Origin: Candidatus Neomicrothrix sp.
GTDB lineage: Bacteria > Actinomycetota > Acidimicrobiia > Acidimicrobiales > Aldehydirespiratoraceae
Assembly: GCA_017852795.1 (NCBI GenBank)
Contig: JAFMKU010000008.1
Span: 1 to 55,200, forward strand
DNA: 55,200 bases
Reading direction: 5' to 3'
This document shows, piece after piece, positions 27,789 through 35,619 of this stretch. The notes under the pieces were generated by a model. The model was not told where the DNA came from. It made no database searches and was given only the letters and a program-made list of their open reading frames with translations. Position 1 is the first letter of the stretch; the number at the start of each line of letters is the position of its first letter. The position numbers were made by a program, and so were the translations under genes.

Positions 27789-29078
27789 CTAGGACGGCCA
27801 GGGGACGCCGTAGTCGTCGAACCACCAGCGAGCTTCGCGGATGGCGTTGGGATCGGTCCGACGGTCGAGGTCTTGGTGAAGGTCGGTCGGTCGGGGGCCA
27901 ATCTCGGCCGCAATCTCGTTGAGTGCGCCTTCATCGAGCCCGTAGCAACGCACCGCGTTGAGACCAAGCAGCAGACGGGTTTCTTCGACCGGGATCTCGG
28001 TGAAGTCGGTTTCGAGCCGCGTCCGGGTGTGGGGCCACGACCCTTCCGGATGGGGATAGTCGGTGCCCCACATGAGGGCGTCGACTCCGTTGACGTAGCG
28101 ACGACGAAGTTCCACTTTGGCCATGGTGGAGGCGCCGATGAACACGTTGGTTCCGACGTACTCCGACGGGAGTCGCTCAATGAGTCCCTTGGTGCGGGAA
28201 CTCATCTTCTTGACCTTCCAGTTCGTGCCACCAAACATGACGTCGGTCTTCCAGAGAAGATCGCCGAGCCACCAAGATCCGCATTCCACCGGTGCGTATT
28301 TGAAGTTCGGGAACTTGTCGAATTTGCCCGACAACAGGAACTGCCAGAGCGGCCGGTGGGTCCAGAACGCCACTTCGAGCATGTACTGGGCCATGTTCTC
28401 GTTGTAGGCCTCGGTGTCGGCCTCACCCGAATGGGTGTGCACGACCAGCCCCGTTTCGTGACATGCCTGCCAGATCGGGTCGTACATTTCGTGGCCGTAC
28501 GAAGGGGCACCGTGCCACATGGTGGGGATCATGATCCCGCGGATACCAGGCTTGTCCGCTAGCGCATACACCTCTTTGACCGACTCCTCGACCCCGTGGG
28601 TTACCGGCACCAGCGCCACACCGGCGCGACGAGGCGGATTGGATGCACAGAACTCTTCGAGCCAACGGTTATGCGCTCGGGCCCCGGCCCAGGCCAGCTT
28701 CGGATCGGTGATCACGCCAGCTTGAAGACCCGCACCAAACGGCGGAGCTTCCATACCGGTAACCGCATCACCATCGGCGAAGATCACCTCGCCAGCAATA
28801 CCGTCCGCGTCGAGGGCCTTGTCGCGAATGTCGGGGTCGTAGGCACCTTTGAGGCCCCATTCGTTCTCGGTTTCCCACTGTTCGACATAGTCGCCGTTGA
28901 GTTCCTCAACCATGGCCCGATGCTCATGACGAGTCTTGAGCCATTCATCGAACTGATCGTGAACCGAGCTTTCGAGGTACTCCCGATAGTCCTCAACGTA
29001 GAGCCCGGCATGGGTGTCTGAGCTGACAATGACATACGGATCGTTCGAGGTATTGATGCCTTCAAGTGGGTTGGCCAT
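27789..29078 (-). CDS. Amidohydrolase family 2 protein
   Basis: The 429-residue protein has the amidohydrolase_2 layout: N-terminal VIVSSDTHAG with metal-ligand residues, ARAHNRWLEEFCASNPPRRAG, an HTHSGEAD strand, and the C-terminal WGTDYPHPEGSWPHTR with the metal-binding Asp. It belongs to the same superfamily as ACMS decarboxylase, but the length and motifs are those of the large actinobacterial TIM-barrel group tied to unknown decarboxylation or hydrolysis. ATG at 29078 gives MANPLEGINTSNDPYVIVSS; longer starts add unlikely sequence. It is divergent from the acetoacetate-decarboxylase-like gene. Confidence 0.82.
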   Translation of the reverse strand: MANPLEGINTSNDPYVIVSSDTHAGLYVEDYREYLESSVHDQFDEWLKTRHEHRAMVEELNGDYVEQWETENEWGLKGAYDPDIRDKALDADGIAGEVIFADGDAVTGMEAPPFGAGLQAGVITDPKLAWAGARAHNRWLEEFCASNPPRRAGVALVPVTHGVEESVKEVYALADKPGIRGIMIPTMWHGAPSYGHEMYDPIWQACHETGLVVHTHSGEADTEAYNENMAQYMLEVAFWTHRPLWQFLLSGKFDKFPNFKYAPVECGSWWLGDLLWKTDVMFGGTNWKVKKMSSRTKGLIERLPSEYVGTNVFIGASTMAKVELRRRYVNGVDALMWGTDYPHPEGSWPHTRTRLETDFTEIPVEETRLLLGLNAVRCYGLDEGALNEIAAEIGPRPTDLHQDLDRRTDPNAIREARWWFDDYGVPWPS

Positions 29079-29168
29079 AGCCCTAGCGTCACAGACCTGT
29101 TCCGGGGGTGCAAAATCGTTCGCGTTCTGATTTTCGTGCTTTCGGGTCCCGCGTGCGAACATCTGACC

Positions 29169-29942
29169 ATGAGCGAACCCACAACGACCGCACCCACCAG
29201 TCGCAACGGAGAGATTTCCGGGTGGCCAAAACTGGTCATGACCTACCCCACCGCGGAAGGCAACATCGCACCGTTGCTCCCCGCCGGCCTAGAACCGACC
29301 GGTGACAATACGGTCACGGTTGGGATCTACTGCGTGCCGATCCACGGCGAACCCGAATACGGCGTATCGATCAAAGTTCCCGCTCGATGGAACGGCGTGG
29401 ACGGTCTCTACAACCTCGGAATGGGCATCGACCAGGAAGCAGCGGTGTTTATCTCGGCGGAACGCAACGGCCAGCCGAAGTACCTGTGCGATATCGACTA
29501 CTACCGGTTGGGGTCACGGGTCGGCGCCCGTGCCACCCACCAGGGATACACCTTTGTGGAATACCAAGGTGAAGTGACCGGTGAAGCTGGTGCACCGGCC
29601 GGAGACTGGACCGAGCACGAATGGTGGACCAAGTACAGCCGGGAGATCGGTGGAGGCCAGGGTTACGACCTCGCTCCGGTCGTCGTTGACGTGGCCACCA
29701 CCATGGAAACGATCCACGTCGAAACGTTGGACGGCGAACTGCGGTTGCTGGATTCGCCGTGGGATCCGGTATCTCGTTACCTCCCGATGGCTGGCCCTGC
29801 CACGGCAACGCTGGTGACCAACGCCATGAAGAGCCGCAATATCTCCAACGCCGGACCGCTGGATCCCGATGCGTTCTGGAACCACGCCGACGTTATCGGC
29901 GGGAGTCGGTGGCCGGGTGAAAGCGGCGGCCCGCGCTACTAA
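29169..29942 (+). CDS. Acetoacetate-decarboxylase-like protein
   Basis: The 257-residue protein shows the single-domain ADC fold pattern: TYPTAEGNIAPLLPAGLEP, then GVSIKVPARWNGVDGLYNLGMG, and NGQPKYLCDIDYYRLG with a lysine placed like the Schiff-base lysine of acetoacetate decarboxylase. Many ADC-like proteins do not decarboxylate acetoacetate, so activity is uncertain. ATG at 29169 (MSEPTTTAP) is preferred to 29136. It is divergent from the amidohydrolase with 90 bases between starts, so the two may share a control region. Confidence 0.72.
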   Translation: MSEPTTTAPTSRNGEISGWPKLVMTYPTAEGNIAPLLPAGLEPTGDNTVTVGIYCVPIHGEPEYGVSIKVPARWNGVDGLYNLGMGIDQEAAVFISAERNGQPKYLCDIDYYRLGSRVGARATHQGYTFVEYQGEVTGEAGAPAGDWTEHEWWTKYSREIGGGQGYDLAPVVVDVATTMETIHVETLDGELRLLDSPWDPVSRYLPMAGPATATLVTNAMKSRNISNAGPLDPDAFWNHADVIGGSRWPGESGGPRY

Positions 29943-30018
29943 GCGCTGATGCTCAAACCTCGTCTGGCAACGCCCGCTACGACCGCAACGTCCACGTAGC
30001 GAACCCGAACCGTTCCGG

Positions 30019-31496
30019 CTAGCGGGTGATATACCGATAGGTGCGGGCCATGAACGCCGCCATCTGCTCACGGGTCACAGGATTCTTCGGTGAAAAGGTT
30101 AAATATCCCGTGCCTCTGGTGATCCTCAACTGAAAGATACATCCGATCGGATCGTCGACCCACTCGGAGGTCACATCGGTAAACGGGTGCCTTCCCGAAC
30201 ACGACCTACGCTCGATCGTCTCGATAAACCGGGCGAGGAACGCTGCCATCTGCTCGCGAGTGACCATGTCCGACGGCGAATACTTTCCGGGACCTGGTTG
30301 CTGCCATCAACCCGAACCTTGTACAACACGATCGGGCTACCACCATCACTCAACGGTGCGTTCCACCGGGCTTGAGGTGCGCCCGAATCAGTGAACTCCA
30401 TCACCACGTCAACCGGCACCGACGGGCTCGGTAGCCGCCCGACCGGTTCGGTCGGGCCTGAACCTGCTCCGGAATTGAAGGCTTCCACGCTCACCTGGTA
30501 CTCGGCGTCCGGGTTCAGACTGTTCACGATCGTGCACTTCGTCTCATCGCCGGTTGTCGTGCAGGAGTCGCCGCTGGGTTCCATAGTCGCGACATAGGAG
30601 ATGATCTCGCGACCCCCGTCTTCGGTGGGCGGCGTCCACTCCACGTCCAACATGCCAAGCCTTGTCTGGTACACCCGCACATCGGTTGGCCGATCTGGAC
30701 GATCCCAAATCTCGGCGCTCATCGAGGAGGTGGCCGGGCCTGAGCGCCCCACCACATTGTGGGCATACACCGTGGCCCGATACGAAGAACGCAACTCGAG
30801 CCCCCAAGCCCCTGAAATCACACAGGAGTACTCGTTCGTATCCGGTCGGGCCTGAGCAATGCAGGAACCGGGTTGAGGGTCGGCGAACGCCTGATAGGCG
30901 ACGATTGGGCTGCCCCCCGAATCGGCTGGCGCCGTCCAGATCACACGAAGATGACTCGGCGACGACGTTTCCACCTTCACGTTCTGAGGAGCTCCCGGGA
31001 TCACCACAAAGGTGAGGGGCGTTGATTCGGCAGACCACGCGGACCAGTAGCCAGCCTCGTTGACCGCCCGCACCGACGCCCGGTATTCGACCCCCGGTTC
31101 AAACAGGTCGGTGTCAATAACCGAACAGTTCGGTATCGCCATGCCGGACTCGTCAAAGCCAAGCGTGCAGGTCGCTCCTCCCGGTTCGAGGGTGGCGGTG
31201 TAGCCCACGATCGGGCTCTGCCCGCTGATGTCGGGGGTGCGCCACCAGATACGAAAGCCTTGGGCACCAACCCGACGCAACTGCACGTCATGGGGCGGGT
31301 TTGATGCCAGCGCGGTCACCTCACTGTCTTGCGCCGCTGACTCGGGATCGGCTGTCAACGGACCGGCCGATGCCGGCGTCACGACCAAAGTCAAGCTTGC
31401 CGATGCGACAAGTAGCGCCAGAACAGAACTCAGCACCCTCCTATAGGTAAGGACACTTTCCAGCCGACGTACATCATCCCATTCTCGCATGGGCAC
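30019..31496 (-). pseudogene. FN3-repeat surface protein with SLH anchor, split by a frameshift
   Basis: A signal peptide (RVLSSVLALLVASASLTLVVTPASA) is followed by about four fibronectin type III domains, marked by repeats such as RIWWRTPDISGQSPIVGY, RVIWTAPADSGGSPIVAY and DVEWTPPTEDGGREIISY. In this frame the protein turns to arginine/serine-rich nonsense after YKVRVDGSN and ends at 30171. The other frame continues with QQPGPGKYSPSDM-VTREQMAAFLARF and a second SLH-type repeat (HPFTDVTSEWVDD...SPKNPVTREQMAAFMART) to a stop at 30019. The break is near 30285-30305 and fits a one-base deletion. A sequencing error, a real pseudogene or a phase switch are all possible. No ribosome-binding site decides the start (GTG 31496 or ATG 31490). 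Confidence 0.8.
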
Positions 31497-31577
31497 CAGA
31501 CTGACACTCTTGGAGCGCTTTGTGACTTCGCCCTTTCCGGACCCGCTTGATCTGGGTTACCGAAAGACCGAACGGCG

Positions 31578-32075
31578 TTACTTTCGCAGGCCAGTGAAAC
31601 CGTTGGCGTGCAACTCGAGCCCGGCAACACCGGCCTGCGGGTACATCTCCTCAAAGGTCCGGCTGTACCCGGTGTGCGAAATCCGCCAGCCGGCCTCGGT
31701 CTTGACGTAGCGATCCTCGTAAAACGCCGCGCCTCGCAGGTTCACACTGAAATCACCAACGATCACCTGATCCTCAAGTTTCCAGGTGCCCGTGGCGGTG
31801 CCGTCATCAAAGACATCGATCTCTGGCTGGTGGCAGGCGTGGCTGGACAAAAACTCGACCGACCCCATGCTTTCGTGGAGGAAGGCAATGATCCCCGCCC
31901 GGTCATCAAATGCGTATTTACCGTCGCTGTAGGACGCGGTGCAGTCTTCGGTCAGCACGTCAACCAGCTCATCAAACCGATGCTGGTCAACAAGGCGCAG
32001 GTAGGCGTACTTGCAGCGCTTGATCAACTCAAGCTCAACCAACAGATCCGGGGTCACGGGAAGCAAAGAAGTCAT
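31578..32075 (-). CDS. SnoaL-like (NTF2-fold) protein
   Basis: The 165-residue protein starts with a helix, LELIKRCKYAYLRLVDQHRFDELVDVLTEDCTASY, followed by a curved sheet with HACHQPEIDVFDDGTATGTWKLED and YEDRYVKTEAGWRISHTGYSR. This is the SnoaL_4/NTF2 fold, a conical pocket used by dehydratases, isomerases and binding proteins. The W-R-I-S-H-T-G-Y-x-R end is typical. Substrate unknown. About 200 bases without a gene separate it from the glutathione peroxidase upstream. Confidence 0.85.
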   Translation of the reverse strand: MTSLLPVTPDLLVELELIKRCKYAYLRLVDQHRFDELVDVLTEDCTASYSDGKYAFDDRAGIIAFLHESMGSVEFLSSHACHQPEIDVFDDGTATGTWKLEDQVIVGDFSVNLRGAAFYEDRYVKTEAGWRISHTGYSRTFEEMYPQAGVAGLELHANGFTGLRK

Positions 32076-32273
32076 GCCCCTATCGTTGCCTACCTGACCA
32101 GCGGAAGCGATTCGAAACGTCGAACAAACCCGCCGGAGGCAAACCGCGACAGCACGCAGAACCGACCCGACGACGACTCGACGGGCAGCTACGGAGCCTC
32201 ATCGCGCCGGTGCCGACACTCCTCCCAAGGCGAACGCCATGACTCACCACCGCACCAGGCGAAGGTGATTGGG

Positions 32274-32750
32274 TCAGCCCAGAAGCTCAGGGAGTTGCTG
32301 TGCCACCTCTTCTGGCGAAACCATCGGGCTGAACCGAGCCAGAACCTGACCATCGGCTCCGACCAGGAACTTCTCGAAGTTCCAAGTGATGTCGGAGGAC
32401 TCGCCGTCCCCTGGCTGTTCTGACTTCAGCCAGCGATACAACTCGCAGGCATCGTCGCCGTTGACATCAATCTTGGCAAACACCGGAAAATCGATGTCGT
32501 ATTTGTCGGTGATAAACGCCCGGATTTCTTCAGGCGAACCCGGTTCCTGACCACCGAACTGGTTGCACGGGAAACCCAGAACCTGAACCCCGTTGTCATC
32601 ATGATGAAGCGCACGCAGACCTGCGTACTGAGGCGTAAGGCCTCAAGCAGATGCGACGTTGACCACTAGGCAGGCCGAACCGGAGTACTGCGAGAACGAA
32701 ACCTCGTCTCCGGCCAGCGATGCCATTGCAAATTCGTGAAAGCTGGACAT
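32274..32750 (-). CDS. Selenocysteine-containing glutathione peroxidase (in-frame TGA read as Sec)
   Basis: ATG at 32750 opens a 158-residue frame interrupted only by TGA at 32643-32645 (codon 36). Read as Sec it is a complete glutathione peroxidase: NVASA-U-GLTPQYAGL, LGFPCNQFGGQEPGS, FPVFAKIDVNG and ITWNFEKFLV. The tetrad is Sec36, Gln68, Trp123 and Asn124. It would reduce peroxides using thiols. The resolving Cys of Cys-type bacterial enzymes, normally in the helix after QEPG, is absent (Ile80 in RAFITDKY). A SECIS hairpin follows the TGA. Conventional annotation would report only a C-terminal fragment from 32483 or a pseudogene. The exact placement of TGA at the peroxidatic residue, with intact sequence on both sides, argues strongly against decay. 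No other selenocysteine gene is in the window. Confidence 0.92.
32605..32645 (-). promoter_or_regulatory. Bacterial SECIS element in the glutathione peroxidase message
   Basis: Starting 14 bases after the UGA, a 7-bp stem (with one U.G pair) closed by the tetraloop GGUC lies at 32611-32628. Its tip, GCAGGUCUGC, is the same as the SelB-binding tip of E. coli fdhF as I remember it. The UGA itself is in a second perfect hairpin, UGAGGC-CUUAC-GCCUCA (32629-32645), stacked directly before it. The bulged-G-type loop and the distance from UGA (GGUC at nucleotides 22-25) fit SelB recruitment. Confidence 0.88.
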
Positions 32751-32804
32751 GACCGAAACGCTATCGCAGCCACGGCAGCGAACCAGCCTGTGATCGTCGC
32801 TGCG

Positions 32805-33839
32805 CTACGCCTTGGATCGTCGGGCCGCCCAGTGGGTGGTCGCTCCCGCAGCCTGGAACCGTTCCGGACGGTCTTCGGGACCCAACAAATCGGTCGCCAA
32901 CCACAGGCGTTTTAACCACCGCACCCGACCAGTGGTCGGATCGTCGACGTACGACCGACGGCCGTGCAGCACGTGATAGTTGTTGATGAACTGCATGTCC
33001 CCGGCGGCAAAAGTCATCTCTACCTGATTGTCGGTCGCGGTGAGTAACGCGTCGAAAGCGTCCATGGCGGCCCGCTGATCGTCGGACAACCGTGGTGCGT
33101 CCGGGTGCCGTTGCGAAGCTTCGATATAGGGCCGTATGTAGCGGACAAACAGACGGTCGCGATGCCGAGAAAACGCGGGCACCCGATAGTAAGGGTCTCC
33201 GCCGTCGCGTTGTTCACCCCGAAAGTCATAGGGCAATCCGCCGTAAAGCACCCCGGCGAGTTCAGGATCCGCAACCACCAGTTGGTTGTGAGCACGAACT
33301 GCGTTGGCTATCAAACTCTCACCGCCCCGAACCCCGGGATCGAGACACAACAAACCGACCAGATCCGAACCGTCGGAATGAAACACCTGTCCTACCCCGC
33401 CAAGCTCGTTGCCTCGCGCGGTGGGATCATCAGGGCGTTTCCCTTGGTCTTTCACATCGCCCAACAGGTGGCCTTTGGCATTCTGCGGCCAGGGAACGCC
33501 GAGGTGAAGCCCGATCCCCCAATAGATCCACGACGAGTCCTCAGTCCCAACCTGTTCCACCGGCAACCCGGAAATTCTCTGGAAGCCGCGGCCGTTGATC
33601 AGTTCGTCGGCGATCTCGGACAGACGAACCGACAGCGTGGGAAGTGGGAACGTTTCACGGCTCACATCCAATACGTCATCGGCTGCGCTGCGAGCAACCG
33701 CGAGGGCCTCGGTCAACTCAACAAGGTCGGTGTCGCTCAACTGGTAGGTCCACCGATTCGAGTCAGCGACGTCAGCGGCGGACCATTCGGCCTGCCGGTC
33801 CAGCACCGTGACCGCACCGGCGGCCAAAGGTTCCGCCAT
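32805..33839 (-). CDS. TauD/TfdA-family 2-oxoglutarate dioxygenase
   Basis: The 344-residue protein has the family iron motif in VGQVFHSDGSDLVGLLCL (H-x-D) and the distal histidine in FINNYHVLHGRRSYVDD, followed by an arginine-rich RVRWLKRLWLA that would bind 2-oxoglutarate. The opening half contains RGFQRISGLPVEQVG, as in related TauD-like proteins. The substrate is unknown. Its start is one base from the upstream amidohydrolase stop (33841), so the two form an operon, and the glutathione peroxidase gene begins 54 bases after its end in the same direction. Confidence 0.87.
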   Translation of the reverse strand: MAEPLAAGAVTVLDRQAEWSAADVADSNRWTYQLSDTDLVELTEALAVARSAADDVLDVSRETFPLPTLSVRLSEIADELINGRGFQRISGLPVEQVGTEDSSWIYWGIGLHLGVPWPQNAKGHLLGDVKDQGKRPDDPTARGNELGGVGQVFHSDGSDLVGLLCLDPGVRGGESLIANAVRAHNQLVVADPELAGVLYGGLPYDFRGEQRDGGDPYYRVPAFSRHRDRLFVRYIRPYIEASQRHPDAPRLSDDQRAAMDAFDALLTATDNQVEMTFAAGDMQFINNYHVLHGRRSYVDDPTTGRVRWLKRLWLATDLLGPEDRPERFQAAGATTHWAARRSKA

Positions 33840-33840
33840 C

Positions 33841-35574
33841 TCAGCTCACCGGCGCCGCTTGCGGTCCCCGTACCAACCGGCCCGGCAACGCACCGGTCGC
33901 TTCGCCTGAGGCATAGGTTTCAACCCCGGCCACCAGCGTGTGCAGGTATCCATCGGCTCGCTGCACCACCCGTCGGCCACCACCCGGCAGGTCGTAGCGC
34001 AACTCGGGAGCATGCACCTGCAAACGGTCGAAATCGATCACGTTGAGGTCCGCTCGGAAGCCGGGCGCCAACACCCCTCGGTCGCCCAATCCGACCAGAC
34101 GCGCCGTGTCTCGACATTGACGTTGCACCAGAAACTCGAGATCGATTCGTTCTCGTTGGCGATCACGGCCCCAGTGCTGCAACAGCGTCGTCGGAAACGA
34201 ACCGTCACAGATCGTGCCCACGTGGGCGCCACCGTCGGACAACGACGGCACGGTGAACGGATGGGTCAACAGCTCTCGGGTCCCGTCCAAGTTTCCTTGT
34301 CCATAATTAGAAAACGGAACCCACAACATGGCGGTGCCGTCCTGTTCCAACAGCGCATCCAACGCCACCGCTTCGGCGGTGCGACCGGTGCGGGTCGCGA
34401 TCGCTGCGATCGAAGTGTTCGGGTCGGGTTCGTAGTTCGGGAAGCGACCAAGCGCGAACATCGAATCAAACTTCTCGATCAGCCGACCTCCCACCAACGT
34501 GGCGTCTCGGCCACCAGCCGCAGCCAGAAGCCGTTCCTGGAAGGCCGGGTCTTGGAGGGCCTGAGTGCGTTCAGTCAACGGAAGGTCGGCGACTTCGCGA
34601 TACACCTCGTTGCGAAGAAACGGGTTCAAAGTGCATTCGAACCCGAGCAGCAAACCAATGGGGCGCACCGCGGTCTGGCCGGTAACCATCAGACCATCGG
34701 CTCGAGCTTGCTCTACGTGGGCCAGCAACGCACGGTGATAGTCGAAACTGCGTGAGCTTTCGACCAGCGTGAAACTGATCGGTCGTCCCGACCGTTCGCT
34801 CATGGCCCGCACAATCGCGAACTCGCCGTCAATGTCAGAAAAGTCGCTGACCAATTGCAAGACCCCTCGGCCGGTACGTCCGACCGCTTCGGCGATGCCC
34901 ACCAGTTCCTCTTCGGCCGCAGTCAACGTCGGCGTGAACTCCCCGGTAGACGTGCGATGGTTTTGGGTACGACTGGTGGTGAACCCCAAGAAGCCAGCTT
35001 CGATCGCCTCCGCGGCCAACGACCCCATCTCGGTGATGTCGGCTGCGGTGGCGTCTTCTCGCCGAGCCCCTCGCTCCCCCATCACAAACAACCGCAACGC
35101 CCCATGCGGGACCTGCGCGGCGATGTCCATATCTTTGGCGCCGTCCAGCGCATCGAGGTACTCCGGTAGCGAGTTCCACGTCCACGGCAAACCTTCATGC
35201 AACGCAGTACCGGGGATGTCTTCCACGCCCTCCATCAACTCCACCAACCGTTGATGATCCGATGCATGAACCGGAGCGAACCCGACCCCACAGTTTCCAA
35301 ACACGACGGTCGTCACCCCGTGCCACGACGATGGTTGCATCGTGGACTCCCAGGTGGCTTGGCCGTCGTAATGGGTATGCACATCGACAAACCCGGGGGT
35401 TACCAGTGCGCCATCGGCATTGATCTCTCTCGTCGCAGAACCCAACGAGCCAGCGTCATCTACCGCCACGATCCGCCCATCGGTGACCGCCACGTCCGCG
35501 GTGCGAGCCGGTGCCCCGGTCCCATCGATCACGGTGCCGCCCCGAATCACCACATCAAACTCAGCCATGGCCAC
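33841..35574 (-). CDS. N-acyl-D-amino-acid deacylase-like amidohydrolase
   Basis: The 577-residue protein has FDVVIRGGTVIDGTGAPA at the start and VDVHTHYDGQATW (H-x-H metal site). The FGNCGVGFAP segment carries the cysteine that is a metal ligand in D-aminoacylase, and SDGGAHVGTICD near the end has the catalytic Asp. The pattern fits the D-aminoacylase/dihydroorotase-like group, hydrolysing N-acyl-D-amino acids or similar amides. ATG at 35568 (MAEFDVV) is an equally likely start. It sits in a run of same-strand catabolic genes with the TauD-like dioxygenase and acetoacetyl-CoA synthetase. Confidence 0.86.
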   Translation of the reverse strand: MAMAEFDVVIRGGTVIDGTGAPARTADVAVTDGRIVAVDDAGSLGSATREINADGALVTPGFVDVHTHYDGQATWESTMQPSSWHGVTTVVFGNCGVGFAPVHASDHQRLVELMEGVEDIPGTALHEGLPWTWNSLPEYLDALDGAKDMDIAAQVPHGALRLFVMGERGARREDATAADITEMGSLAAEAIEAGFLGFTTSRTQNHRTSTGEFTPTLTAAEEELVGIAEAVGRTGRGVLQLVSDFSDIDGEFAIVRAMSERSGRPISFTLVESSRSFDYHRALLAHVEQARADGLMVTGQTAVRPIGLLLGFECTLNPFLRNEVYREVADLPLTERTQALQDPAFQERLLAAAGGRDATLVGGRLIEKFDSMFALGRFPNYEPDPNTSIAAIATRTGRTAEAVALDALLEQDGTAMLWVPFSNYGQGNLDGTRELLTHPFTVPSLSDGGAHVGTICDGSFPTTLLQHWGRDRQRERIDLEFLVQRQCRDTARLVGLGDRGVLAPGFRADLNVIDFDRLQVHAPELRYDLPGGGRRVVQRADGYLHTLVAGVETYASGEATGALPGRLVRGPQAAPVS

Positions 35575-35619
35575 ATGATGACGGCCACGGGCCGAAAAGG
35601 CCAGTCTGTGTCGCCGCGC

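Noticed and set aside
27789..29078. Amidohydrolase as the missing ACMS decarboxylase
   Set aside because: Same superfamily, but longer and with the motifs of a different group; it is also 13 kb from the operon.
30171..30300. Programmed frameshift in the FN3-SLH gene
   Set aside because: No slippery heptamer or downstream pseudoknot was seen near the switch; deletion or sequencing error is simpler.
32426..32614. An open frame with an ATG overlapping the glutathione peroxidase on the same strand
   Set aside because: Its translation has no family features, while the frame through the TGA gives a complete glutathione peroxidase.
32274..32750. Glutathione peroxidase as a pseudogene with a stop mutation
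   Set aside because: The stop is TGA at the exact peroxidatic residue, followed by a SECIS-like hairpin, and no other damage is visible.
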